NCBI GenBank assembly: GCA_951394405.1
Contig: OX596336.1
Coordinates: 496,001-560,000, forward strand
Length of the DNA: 64,000 nucleotides
Source of the DNA: Coprinellus micaceus
Taxonomy: Eukaryota; Basidiomycota; Agaricomycetes; Agaricales; Psathyrellaceae
Direction: 5' to 3'
This document shows positions 44,472 to 55,911 of the stretch, in pieces. The notes beneath the pieces are model-generated. The model saw nothing but the letters and a program-made list of their open reading frames with translations. It ran no database searches and was not told the DNA's origin. Every line of letters starts with the position of its first letter. The first letter of the stretch is position 1. A program made the position numbers and the translations under genes.

Positions 44472-46114
44472 TCAGCAGTCAGAATCGACGCCACTCTCGT
44501 CGTCAGAATCCCAGAGGACATACCGCCGCGGTTCCAGGGACGCGGTTAAATCGATTGCCCATAGTGAGTGAAGGCGCTCGGAACGGTCTTTCGCAGACTC
44601 TGGGAGTGCTGGACTAGGAGGTGGGACCGGAGAGGCGGGAAGTGCTTCGTTCGGGGGGCCTCTCGTTGATGACGGCCCCGCTATCCTTGCTAGCGATGAA
44701 AGATGCACCCCCCACTCTGACGAACTCGCCACACCGCCGACAGGCGCCTGCTCCTCGAGACCTCCTTGCCTTATATCCTGCTGGGCCGCCTCCCGCATAC
44801 TGTCGTCGGAAAGGCCAGTTACAATCGGTCCCAGCTTAGGTGGGCTTGAGCTCGAGATGCCTGGGAGAGTCGATGGTGCGACCGAAGCAGAGGTATTGTT
44901 CATAGATGGGGGTTGGGGGCATGACTCGGACCCTGAAGCCACGGAACGAGTTGCCTCGAGTTGAAGTATCGGGGTGATCCAAGTTGGCCGCAGAGTTACA
45001 CCAGGCTTTTTGGGTAGCACTCCTTCCGATTTCCACCTCCTGAATTCTCCGTAAACACGCTTCATCGAGCCAGGATCGAAGCCAACGCAGTCCATTCGAA
45101 TGATTTCTACTTTCTAGAAGGTGAGTGTGTCTCAGTTCGTGATTTTTCGGGAGGGATATGTGTGACCCATACCTCTTTTCCCGACGTGTAGGCATCCAGA
45201 ACATCGTCTTCACTAACCGGATAACCCCGGTCTTCAACCATTCTCCAAAGCTCTTTCAATATCGCGTCCTCTGCCCCACTCTCGACGTCCGGGAACTGTC
45301 CGGCTAGCTTCAACGCGAGCCAGGCCCTCCTTGCCATGTAATTCAACTCTTCGCCGGTCAGCACATCCCTGGCCCATGTCTCCTTCGCCTAGACAATCAC
45401 AGTTTAGAGTCGGGGACGTCAAGCGAGGAGGTCGATCACAAGACTCACCTCTTCTCTCTGCGAGGAAAACTGACTGGGAGTCATGCAGCCGACGACACGA
45501 AACTCGTACTCTCCCAAGTAAGCCCACGTACGCGCGTGGGTACCCCAACGGAAGACGCTACGGCGCCCTTGGTGCCCGATAACCATCCCAGCAACCCCTG
45601 CCAACAAACCGTGTTCCCCGTAACCCTTCGGCATCGAAGGGTGGCGATCAGGCGTGAGGAACAGGGTGTCACTTTGCCCTGGTCCAAGTTCGGCTAGTCT
45701 CTCCACGAACTTCTCGAATCCTCCAGTATACAGGTTATAAGGTATGTGTTGTCCTCGCGCACTGACCAGCTGGGGGTCGACGCGGTACGGCTTGGTATGC
45801 CGGAGCATGTCTTGAACGACACTGCATGGAAGGCTGAGCCTGTCTTCCCTTTTGCTTCGACGCTCCGGGGCCGCCTGGATTTCGCAGACCTTGGGTCGAC
45901 GTTGCTGTGTCGTTTTGGCCTTTCTGAGGGCACTCTTAAAGAGGGTGGAACGCGAATGGTCGGCACCACTTTGGCGCTCGCGAGAGGTTGAGGGAATAAG
46001 GACAACGCTAGTGTTGGAGCCTTCTGGATGCCTTCTTTTTCTCGGAGTGCAGACGAGGGACGGCGATTCCATGGGAGGTGGTGGGAGCCAGAAAGGAATT
46101 GCTGAAAGAGCCAT
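44472..46114 (-). CDS. Gene H: DUF6697-like protein, cassette type, 507 aa
   Basis: Three phase-0 exons (46114-45449, 45388-45173, 45113-44472) give 507 aa. Start MALSAIPFWLPPPPMESPS. A basic region (RRPKVCEIQAAPERRSKRE) precedes the core: HPSMPKGYGEHGLL, GRRSVFRWG, TWAYLGEYEFRVVGCMTPSQF. Exon 2 is the helical exon (RRAWLALKLAGQFP ... YPVSEDDVLDAYTSGKE). Exon 3 starts VEIIRMDCVGF; the tail is Ser/Pro-rich and ends LHSLWAIDLTASLEPRRYV, then an acidic patch (WDSDDESGVDSDC). The core-to-tail order equals genes A-E, so this is the same family without the coiled coil. Function unknown; it pairs convergently with F-box copy 3. Confidence 0.83.
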
Positions 46115-46678
46115 GGTGGAGTGCCGTGGACTCTCTCGTACCTGATCGGACTTTGAATGAAACGATGGTCTTGCGTGCCCTCCTGGTACCTCGTTCCCTC
46201 GGAACTTCAGGCGTATCAGTGTGAAATGCACGAATTTACGAGCGAAGTCTCGAAGAGTACACTTTTATTGCTCACACCGGGGAAGCACGTTCCCTTGACC
46301 TTCCTTTCCCCAGAGCACTCTAAAGCGACGGCGGTGGGTTCAGAGCAATGCAGGGAACGGCAAGATACCCCAACGCGGTGCTATCTCGCATCCCCTAGTC
46401 CGTGCCTGAAGCGCATCTTACATCTGTCGAAATTTTTTCTTTCATTGTTCCCTATGGGGATTGGCAACTTGGAATGCGACCCCGCCCTGAAGTACCTCGC
46501 ACAAGACCCGAAGGTCTCCCGGAGGCTGCTCTGCGACCCACCCTCAGGTGCCCTCCTACGTTGAAACATCGAAAATTTACCTTCGTGATAGTCACTTACC
46601 TATGGGACCTATGTACTATGAGAGACTACTGACTAGCTAATTGTATGTACACATTATGTAGCAGGCTGGGTCACCAAC
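46115..46678. other. Intergenic, no recognised gene
   Basis: This should contain the promoter of gene H. No domain seen on either strand. Confidence 0.4.
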
Positions 46679-47812
46679 CTAGTCCTCACTAGAGAATGAT
46701 CGAGTCAACAGCTGAATGACTTGGTCGACTTCCTTGCCCGAGAAGGACAACCCTTGGTTATGACCCGTCCCTTCGACGTTCTCACTCGCCCTTTCAAACA
46801 GCCTTCTCATATTCCTCGAGCGCAGAATCGATGGATAATCCACCGACAACGATCTTCTCGATTGCAAGAGCCAAGTCGTAGGCGTCGTGCATCGCGAGGT
46901 TGACGCCGACCCCGGTGGGAGGTGTCATAACGTGAGCGGCATCTCCCATGAGTGTAACCCTAAATTAAAATATAATAGTCAGTAACCGTTCCACGCGAAA
47001 AGTAATAAAGGACTTACCCAGTTAGCTGCTTTTCCAACTTATGTCCTGGAGGGTACTGACACAGAGGTCGAAGGGCTAGCTCACCCTCGTCGCACTCGAC
47101 GATCAGCTTCTTCACGTCCTCCACCCATTGCGGATGATACTTCTCAACGAATTATGTCAAAACCTCCTCCTGCGGCTTTTCCCAATCGACGCCCGATATC
47201 TCCTTCCAATTCTCTGGAGCCTCAAAGAGGGTATAAGTCTTGACTAACCCGTCTCCATTATTCTGGGGCATGATGAGGCTCTTTCCATCAATGGTCATGG
47301 ACGAGCCTTTTCCGACATACTCTGCGGGTTCGGGGAACCTCTCGTCTACAGACGAGATGCTCGTGCTGACGCACATGACTCCAGAATACGTGGGGCGACG
47401 TCACTGCGCAGAGATCTAATCTTCGACCAAGCCCCCGGGCCGTCAGCGCCCACAACAAGGTTAAAATCTCCCTCAACTTCGCCCTGTCAATTTCCGGCCT
47501 CTCCGAATCCTCCTCTCCTTCCTCCGTATGGTGGACGTGGACCTTCCCCGTCCAATCCCTGACGTACGTCTCTGTCGCATCGACCCTCATGTGCTCCTTG
47601 AACACCTCGAGTAATCCTGCCTTCTCCAAAGCAAGGCGGCCCGAGTCCTTGTGTATGTTGAGTATACATCCCTGCCTGCGTGCGGCGCGGGAGGCGTCCA
47701 GCTCGAAGAGCGAGTAGGGAATGTTGAGTTGTGTGAGGATGGCGGCGAGCGCGAGTCCGGAAGGGCCACCTCCCACAATTGCAATACGAATAGAGGTAGG
47801 TAAGGGTGACAT
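46679..47812 (-). pseudogene. FAD-dependent monooxygenase, multiply broken
   Basis: Start ATG 47812. The Rossmann FAD-binding motif IRIAIVGGGPSGLALAAIL and ELD are intact, as is EIDRAKLREIL. The protein then jumps, by a frame change, to LVVGADGPGAWSKIRSL, with about 30 residues of the usual family missing. A second frame change comes before YSGVMCVSTSI. A TAA stands in frame near 47154 (EEVLT, stop, FVEKYHPQW). After a good intron (about 47018-46963), VTLMGDAAHVMTPPTGVGVN (the GD motif) is intact, but another frame change near 46815 precedes MFERASEN-like sequence and the end. Four independent lesions mark a pseudogene of a salicylate-hydroxylase-type flavoenzyme. Confidence 0.8.
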
Positions 47813-47814
47813 GG

Positions 47815-49300
47815 CAGGTCGAAGTAGTATGACGGAAGCGAGTACTGACTGAGTGAAGGGGATCTCAAGCAACTTGTTGGAGGATGCTTGAGGATTGACG
47901 TATTTATACCACTCGATATCTCTCGCCTTTATGGCTGCCCCGCTGCCCAAAGTTACTTCTCCGGTTCCGTGCCTTCTGCGGACGGGTTACTTCGGCAGAG
48001 CCTTGAAGGTCTGGCTCGACCTCCGCAGCTATGCCGCAGTATCCCAACGTTTAAGCGCCTAAACTTGTTTTTAGCTTGACTGCGCGCGTGCTAGAGTTCG
48101 GGTCCAGATGACCCCATCGCCGGTTCCCCTCCCTTTGACGCTGAATTTCCGAGGCGAACAGGCTCGAACAGGTAGATCGCCGTGGCAGGAAGTGGGCGCT
48201 TAATCTCCCGGCATCCGGCATTTGATTTTGCCGGCTCCGGGGCCGTAGACCTAACCCTAAATTTGAACTGTCACCACATTGCCCTCTTCAACTTCAACCT
48301 CCATCTTCTTAAGAATGACACTCTCGAAACCGCATTCTCATGTCAAATTTCTTCACTTAAGCACAGGATTCAGCAGGTGTCCCCAGTGTGCGGTCCTACG
48401 TGACCCGGGGTCCACTAAAACAACATGAATGTTGGAGCTTGACACAAGAGGTTTGAGCCCCCACCACGCCTTTGCCGATTGAATTGAGCATGTTTAGGAG
48501 CCGTAGAGGGACATTTCATAGTGGGTTTGTTCCTATCTTCGTGTTTAGGGTGCTGACATCTTGTTGGTGAAACAGCGTGCAACGGGACCGCTCACTTCCT
48601 TGTCCGAAGCTATTGAATTAGGGCCCTACGCCCTCCGCGCTCAGCCCAAGGTGAAGAGGGTGACGATCAATTCTGCTCCTGAGCAGTCTGGGCCGAGGTT
48701 GTGTATGGGGGGCCGCTCATAGATGTCAGGTTGTAACCGGGGATCAATTGACACACTCGCAGTCGAGGCGGTGCGCCGTTTCCTTCCAAATCCCAGGCAA
48801 CAAGCTGACGTTGTGGTTGTGAAACGGGAGAATCAGCTCGATAATTTACGCCTGCTGGTCAAGGAGCTCCTCCTTCGAGCTTTTGGCACAACACGATGGT
48901 CCGATCCCTCACGTGGCCGCTCTTGAGCGCTTCTGCTCTGCTGCGGGTCTTGGGCGCCTGTGCTATTGTCCCCGTGTTTCAGCGGCACAGAAGTGGAAGC
49001 TATTTCAGCTGAAACACAACAGTGCCTCGGCGACCATCACAATCCATTTTGGCCCCTTCACTACATCCTATAGCCTGTGGTGCCGGAAACTTCTGCTGTG
49101 TTGAGCAATATGAACAGGAAGCGCAGTGAATAGGCTGTTCCGTTTCTCTTCCTCTTTCGTCCACCATCCCCCCTTACTTCCCCATCGCGGTACCTCTTTC
49201 TCTTTCAGTCGTTTACTAATCTATTCGCCCTTATCACCGTCGACGACAACCCCTCTTTCAGCAACCCATAGCCATCGTACCCGCAGACATCAAGTTGGGG
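47815..49300. other. About 1.5 kb without a recognised gene
   Basis: Only short open frames are seen. The last 170 bp before 49300 are rich in C and T, like the promoter/5' leader of a well-expressed fungal gene. Confidence 0.4.
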
Positions 49301-52164
49301 ATGTCCTCTCCATCCCTTGCATCCACTCTACCATTCCCACTACCATCACCAACATCCTCGATTCGCCCATCCGAGCTCGAGCTTCTGCGACTCCTTCGCG
49401 AGCAGCGGGAACGGGAACAGCAACTAGGCGCCGCTCAAGCCGTTTCAGCACAGGCTACGCCCTCCACCTCATCTATCCCATCGACCAGCGATTCGAACAG
49501 TCTGCTCCCCAGTAGTACCTCCGACGTCAGCGAAGGCAGTAAACTCAACATGGGAGCCGTCCTCGGAGGCCTTGCAGGCGGTGTCTTGCTCTTGGCTATC
49601 ATCCTCGTCGCCATCATCGTCCCCCTTCAACGTCGTCGAAGCCTGCGCAACGCTGTTGCGGGTGTCCCGGGCAAGGCTGCCAAGACCAGACGACGGATCA
49701 ACCTGGATCTGCCTTGGGGCTTCGGCGGTGGAGGCGGTGGAGGGAAGGATGAGGAAGCAGCGGGAGGGGAAGGGCATGGGGAGAAGGGCCAAGAGAGTCT
49801 CATGGATGGCAGGAAGACGTACCCAACTGTACGCTCTGGTGCTGGAACCCATAAGACTACTGGATCGGAGGTGCCGTTGTTGGGAGGGAACGGCGGGGGG
49901 AGTGGGGAGAATACCCCGACGAGGTCGGCGTTTGGGGAGCGAAGCGGCGGTCAGGTGAGGCTGGATCAACCTCAGGGGGCTCGGCATCCTGCGCAGTCCT
50001 CGACGCATCTCTACGAAGATCTGCCACTCGCTTCCCCAACGGAGCGGGGCGAGACTCTCTCAAGTCGGCAGAAGCCAGGCCAGCAGCAGCAGCAGCGACC
50101 CGGCAAGCATGACGATCTATGGTTCTATTATAGTACGAACTCGACGGCGGCGCCTCCCGCGTCTACCAGCGCTACCGTGAAGAGTGGGGTCGAGCAAGCT
50201 GGTGCTTACGGGGTTCGTTCAGATTTCGACCCTTATTCGCCATTCGCTGGCACGCCGAGTCCTCTGGATGATATCTCGAGAGGTGCGTATATCCGCTACC
50301 AACAGGCTCGACCCCCATGATTCTGACGACTACCTCAGAGAATGTTCAATATCCCGGTACCTTCGTCGACCTCGAACGTCCTGCTCCTGCCGCCGTTCCC
50401 TCATCGCCGAAGAAAGCCACTCGAGACCTACCTCTTCCCGATACCTCCCCTTTCGTCGACGTTGAGCTGAACGACATCACCTCGCCCAGCGTCGCGGGGG
50501 TAGGCACGGTCAACTCCCAGAACTTTGGCACTGGGAAATCAAGCGTCGATATCTACACCTGCATCGATAACCCGTTCATGACACCCTTCGAACGGGGCCA
50601 GGCCAAACGCCCCACTGCTGTTGTCACGACTATGGCTGGAGGCAGTGTCCGGGGCACCGCCGCCCAGGGTGGGGGTTCTTGGTTCTCCTACCACTCATCT
50701 AGCGTTCGAAGTGTACCCCACATTCGTACCGCTCCTCTACCTCCCACCTTCGTTCCCCCGATCACTACCTCCCCCACCGATTTGAGGGACCCTAACCGCC
50801 AACCCTCCCCTGACAATTCCGAACCCGACTCTGCCAGCATCTATTCGCAGATGTCCATTTCGAGGAGTGCGACGGCGATGAGTGTGAACGGGTCTATCAT
50901 CCGATATGGGAGCGCGCGGGCACAGGTAGCTGAGAACGGCGGAAGTGGCTTCATGCCGGTTGTTCTGGAATCGAAGGAGGATACCCCTGTCAAGTCTCAG
51001 TTCCCCCGGGATCCCAATACCACTGAGGGCCCCACTAATGCTGCGACGCCAGCTTCTCCTTCTAGCTCTATCGAAGACGATGATCCGACCCCGAAAGGTA
51101 CACCAGCTACTTCCGCCAATGCCCAGACGAGCCTTGGGCGTATGGACACCTTAGCCATCGGGAACCTGATTAAGAGCCGTGCGAAGAGGGTCGCGGTGGA
51201 GAGGTCGAACAGCGTCGTCGAGAGGATTGAGAGGGAGGGAAGTATGGGAGAGTCTGAGGGTGGGACCCAGCTCCGCCGCGAAGTCGCCACCGTGCAGCAA
51301 GTTACCAAAGAGCTGGAGAAGATCGCAGCTCGGTCCATGGACCAGGAAGAGGACGTGGTCGTGAGGGGCAGAGGTGTACGTCGCGGGGAAGTTGAAGAGG
51401 CTGCGGAATACGGTGCTATTCCAAGGGCTCCTGTCAAGCGCACATCCTCAGATCAAGACCTGGGTCGCAGTCGGAGCCAGAGCCGCGGACGACTCGTCCC
51501 CAAGGCCTCTCTCCAGCACATGCGAGCTGCATCGAGCGACGAAGGTGGTGCGGGTGGGAGCACGCCCACGAAGCCGCTGATCGGCAGGAGCCCCAGCAAG
51601 TACAGACCGAAGGGGCTACAGCAGAGGTTGGTCGAGAAGGGGTTGTTGAATATGGGAGGTCCAACCGGTGGACGGAGCCGAAGTGCGGGTAGGGATGGAA
51701 AGGAGAGGGCCAGAGCAAGGACGACAACTGTGTCCACCCCATCGACCAACCTCGGGGTGAGGGCCTTCGAAGTCGAGAAACAGGTTGAGGTCCTGGTTGG
51801 GAGAGATGATGGGGAGGGATCTAGCTCCGCCGCGTCGACACCCTCACCGTCGCCCGCCAAGTCGAAGGGGAAGAATAAGAACAAGAAGAACCTTCTTATT
51901 CGAAAACCACCTCCCTCGGATACCGATTCCACCCTACTTTCCCTTCCTCAGGAACGAACCAAGGCCCTGGAAGCCGCCGAAGGATTCGCAGCCAATCCGC
52001 TTACAGGTGCATTCGGTTTGGGACAGCCACCTGGCGTGAGGAGCCCGGCGACGCCAACGTTCCAATATGCCTTTGCGGAGTTGGAGACGGCGAGGGGGTT
52101 CTTACCGAAGGTGGAGGGTTTGAATGTGGGCAGGAGCGGAGGCAAGAAGAAGGGCGGAAAGTGA
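49301..52164 (+). CDS. Large serine-rich protein with one transmembrane helix, 935 aa
   Basis: Two exons (49301-50282, 50339-52164). The in-frame ATG at 49301 is chosen; no signal peptide is visible, but the first 80 residues are Ser/Thr/Pro-rich. One helix (MGAVLGGLAGGVLLLAIILVAIIV, residues about 88-110) is followed by basic QRRRSLR. The remaining about 820 residues are low-complexity: a glycine run, a Q5 tract from CAG repeats (about 50083), many SP/TP sites, and a C-terminus rich in RSRS and SKGKNKNKKN. The layout (Ser/Thr stalk, single TM, long cytosolic tail) resembles fungal wall-stress sensors or polarity scaffolds. No domain fixes the function. Confidence 0.75.
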
Positions 52165-52279
52165 GTGAGACTGAGTTCTGGGGCCCTGCTCTGAGACGGA
52201 CTCCTTCGATGATATGATTTGGACGCCGTATTACGATCCTTATGACGTTATCTGTACCGTATTTTGCGACCAGGTCTGG

Positions 52280-52470
52280 TAGGCTTGTAGAATACTGTAT
52301 TGCGTGGTCTTATGTATATTACCTTGTAGATAGTTCAAGTTGACAACGTGATTGGAATTCGAAAGAATCCTGCGATCTTGGGAGGTCCCGCGAGAGCGAT
52401 GACCTACACCCAACCGTGCATAAAGTGAGAGGCAGTCTATAACAAGCAACTGCCGCTTCATCCCCATGTG
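52280..52470 (+). repeat. 3'-flank repeat, copy 1
   Basis: About 190 bp downstream of the serine-rich TM gene, similar to 54670-54900 downstream of the old yellow enzyme gene. Shared blocks in the same order include CTGTATTG, ACCTTGTAGATA, TTGGAATT, TGACCTAC, GCATAAAGT and an identical 24-mer (52445-52468 = 54871-54894). Confidence 0.75.
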
Positions 52471-53279
52471 GGCTCACGTCACCGGTCCCGTTCACGCGAA
52501 TCAAATTCCGTGGACATTGTCAAGTCCTTGGAATCGAGGTTCATCGATGCGCTGAATGACGGGGACATTGTGTCCCGATTCCTCGTAATGACGGCGGTGT
52601 GGAGACAGTAGATTAGCGCCTCACACTCATGGCCCGGGAGTCGGCTTGCAGACGGCACTCAATGTTTTCGGGCGCTTATCCAGGCGCCGTGCTGGGAAAT
52701 AGTTGGTACGCGACTCACCGGCCACAGGAATTCGACCGAGTGGCTTCTCAAGGCCAAGAGATCCGAGGAGCCCGTTCAAAAATCCACCTTGGCAGTACTT
52801 GTGTCCTTCTTTTGTCAGCCGTCGAGATGGTGAGCCCTTCCATGACCGCCTTATGCCGAGTGATGCAGCTGCTCAAGTGCACTACCAGCGAACACCGGTC
52901 TGTCGGGTTTCTCAGGTGCTCTTCACCAAGACTTCTATTTGGTAAACCCCCTTTGTTCTGTCAAGGGATCGTTGATGTTTCCCCACGCCGAGGTACCAGA
53001 AGGAAGACTCATTGAGCGCTGCTGCCACCGATCCGGAAAATTTGACCAAGTTTGACTCCAACCATCCCGCAATCGCACACTGGACATAATCCATCTGACG
53101 CGATGATTGCATCGCTTCGAAGGAACTGGTGGTTTGTAAGATCGTTGCTTATGAGTGACCATGAAGGACGCGTACCCTGCACTGGGCTGCCGTATAAAAG
53201 GGCGGCCATGGATGGGCAGAGAAGGTAGAAACAACTCCCTCTACCAGTCTAACCAGCAAACCAACCGTCCCAAAGCATA
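52471..53279. other. Intergenic, promoter side of the old yellow enzyme gene
   Basis: No gene recognised. A TATA-like TATAAAAG lies about 85 bp upstream of the ATG (near 53194), with a CT-rich leader after it. Confidence 0.4.
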
Positions 53280-54614
53280 ATGCCTGCCGTCGCAGCGACT
53301 AAAGCTCTCTTCACCCCTCTCAAGGTGGGCGACATCACAGTCCCCAATAGAACCCAGATCGGCGCCTTGACCAGGAACAGGTCTATTAAGACGGTTCCTT
53401 CCGATCTCATGGTCGAGTACTACGTTCAACGTGCCCGAGGTGGGGCTGGTCTCATCGTCTCCGAAGGCGTCTTGATCACTCGTCAAGGGTCAGTCGTTAT
53501 CTCGCGCACTCCAAGGCACTCGACTGACCCCTCCCAACCCCCTTAGCACCGAATGGGAAGCCGCTCCAGGTATCTGGAATGCGGAGCAAGTTTCTGGGTG
53601 GAAGAAGGTCACGGATGCCATCCACGCCAACGGCAGCTTCGTTTACGCCCAGCTCTGGCATCTTGGTCGTGTCTCCCACCCTGACGCGCCCCAGCAGAAA
53701 TTGGCGGGAGTTGTGAGTGCATTTTTTAATATCCAAAGACCGAGATATTCATAATCTCCTTAGCCCGTCTACGCTCCGTCTGCGGTTGCTGCCCGAGGAG
53801 GCAAGTTCAGGTTCCTTCCTGGTATCCCTGGCTACGCCATCCCTACCCCTCTCGAGGATCCCACCATCATCATTGAGCAATTCAAGCAAGCGGCGATTAA
53901 CGCCAAAGAAGCTGGTTTCGATGGTGTCGAGTGTGAGTGGCCCTCCTTGCTGCGCCAGAACCCTTACTAATTCTCCGATTAGTGCATGGAGCCAATGGCT
54001 ACCTGGTCTCTCAATTCATGGACACCAAGTCCAACCAGCGCACCGACAAGTGGGGAGGCAGCGTCGAGAATCGCACCCGCTTCGCACTTGAAGTCCTCAA
54101 GGCGCTCATCTCTGTCTTTGGGAACAACGTCGCAATCAAGTTGAGCCCTGCAGGAGGGTACAACGATATGGGCATGCCCCTCGAAGAAACCCTCGAGACC
54201 TTCAGGTACCTCCTTACTGAAATCAGCAAGCTCCCTCTCTCCTACATCGTCCTCGTGCGCTACTCCCCTAAACTCGACGCCGAGTACGATGGCAAGAAGC
54301 GCGCCACCATCCACGATATCCTCGAGTCATACCGCTCCTACGTCACGAACCCCAACACCAAACTATACCTCAACGCTGACCTGCAAGGCGATGAAGCTGC
54401 CAAGTTGATTGAGGAAGGCAAGATCGACGGTGGGTCCTTTGGCATGGCCGCCCTCCTTCACCCAGACTTCGCCAAGAGGTTCAAGTACGGCAAGCCCTTG
54501 GACAACGTCCTCAACGCCCCCCTCATGCTGATCGGCGCTGGAGAGGACCCGAAGAATTGGGATGTTGGGTTCACCGACTACCCTGAAGCCGAGTACGACG
54601 AGTCGGAGATTTGA
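53280..54614 (+). CDS. Old yellow enzyme family NADH:flavin oxidoreductase, 391 aa
   Basis: Four exons (53280-53488, 53547-53712, 53764-53932, 53983-54614). TIM-barrel, FMN-binding family: LFTPLKVGDITVPNR at the start, ARGGAGLIVSEG, YAQLWHLGRVSHP, FDGVELHGANGYLVSQFMD with the His/Asn pair that binds substrate carbonyls, and TDKWGGSVENRTRF. The phosphate-binding strand region is LYLNADLQGDEA ... GGSFGMAALLHPDFAKRF. These enzymes reduce activated C=C bonds with NAD(P)H in the cytosol. No lesion. It is not obviously in a metabolic cluster: the neighbours are a membrane protein and a DUF6697 tail. Confidence 0.92.
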
Positions 54615-54669
54615 CCAGCCTTCCCTCCCCTTGTTCGTCCACCTGGTAGAGCTCAATTAGCAATGTAAA

Positions 54670-54900
54670 CTGAATATACTGTATTGGGGTGTATAGATAT
54701 CACCTTGTAGATACTTAGTTGTCATCGTCGTTGGAATTGGAATGCTATCCTTGGAGTTCCCGCGTGGGTGACCTACGCCCAGGCGTTTACGACGCCGCCT
54801 GAAACGATTCAGAATATGACTGGTCTAGCCCTATCGCATAAAGTCAGAAAGGGGGCAGTCTGTATACCGAGCAACTGCCGCTTCATCCCCATGATTCCGC
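54670..54900 (+). repeat. 3'-flank repeat, copy 2
   Basis: Partner of 52280-52470, about 2.4 kb away in the same orientation and again just past a stop codon. It contains about 40 bp of extra sequence in the middle. Confidence 0.75.
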
Positions 54901-55079
54901 ATCGGCCCCACCCCAGGACCACGGACCCCAACCCGTCCCGGGAGCCCTCCGTCTTACGTGCGCCTACAAATCACTCATACTGTTAATGCTGGTAGCAGTA
55001 CTCACAGGCAACATTTGAAGGGCAAAAACCCAACCTAGCACTCGACCCTCGTTTTCAACTGTATGGGTGGTCAGGTACT

Positions 55080-55763
55080 ACTATAGCTTCACCCGCTTCT
55101 CGTCCACCACCTTGCCCGCCAGCTGCACCCACAACCCGATCGGCAGGTCCCAGAGGTCAAAATGGGCCGTCTGTGATGAAGGCACGACATGAGTTAGGCA
55201 CTCGAATTGTAAGTACAAATTCTTCTCTCCCGTTCCGAATAGCCGTCCGGAGGGTCACTTACTCAATTATCGGTTTTAAGCCCCCTCCTCCCGTTCCAAA
55301 GCGGACTACTCCTGGACGCGACCTGCGGGCGCCGACCGATCTTCTAAGGGCCAACCCCGCCGGGGTCTTGCTGTCTCAGGAGACCACAGAATATGCACCC
55401 ACACTCTCTCCACCACTACCACCACCTCGGCGATCTCGTTCAAATTATACGCTTCCTGATGAGGCACTCCAGCAAGGAACGGCGGTGTTCCCGTGGTGCT
55501 CTTTGGTTGGGTCGCTGGTAGCATCGCGCACAATCCCCCGTGCCATCGAGAACAAAGTAGAACCGACAGTAGACCCTATGGTCCTTCCTCCAGCGCCCCA
55601 AGTTCGGCCACCTCCGACCCTCAATGAGTCGCCACCCCCCGCGACGGCATCTGAAATCCTCCACGCTCTTTGGGCGCTTCCCAAGCTCCCTGCTTCCAGT
55701 TCTCGGATAAGTGCCCTGTCAGAATCGTCAGAAACCGGGGACGGTGGTGATAGTGACACTTGA
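55080..55763 (+). pseudogene. C-terminal fragment of a cassette-type DUF6697-like gene
   Basis: A proline-rich plus-strand frame ends with SEILHALWALPKLPASSS and an acidic close (SESSETGDGGDSDT), TGA 55763. This matches the order of gene H's end (ERLHSLWAIDLTAS, then SDDESGVDSDC). No core domain (GEYE-type) or helical exon is found upstream to 54.6 kb. It is convergent with F-box copy 4, 148 bp away. It might still be transcribed as a short protein. Confidence 0.55.
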
Positions 55764-55911
55764 AATTAAGCGCCCATGAAATACAATAGGGATAAGTTCA
55801 TCGTGGGGTCTTCCTTGACATGAGCATTGTTTTATTCGGAAAACATACCAGGAGTACGCTCCGGGGCTGGCCGCAGAGTGCTTTACTGTCGAGAAATATT
55901 TCTACTTACCC

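Noticed and set aside
47340..47470. Introns as the cause of the frame changes in the FAD-monooxygenase
   Set aside because: No GT...AG pair of usual length fits between the breaks, and the TAA at about 47154 cannot be removed by splicing.
48723..49104. Possible transposase C-terminus
   Set aside because: Short frames with no conserved hAT or KDZ residues; the resemblance did not hold on reading.
49469..52145. Several long antisense frames under the serine-rich TM gene
   Set aside because: GC-rich, low-complexity coding sequence leaves the reverse strand open. The sense frame has the TM helix, a single good intron and a consistent stop.
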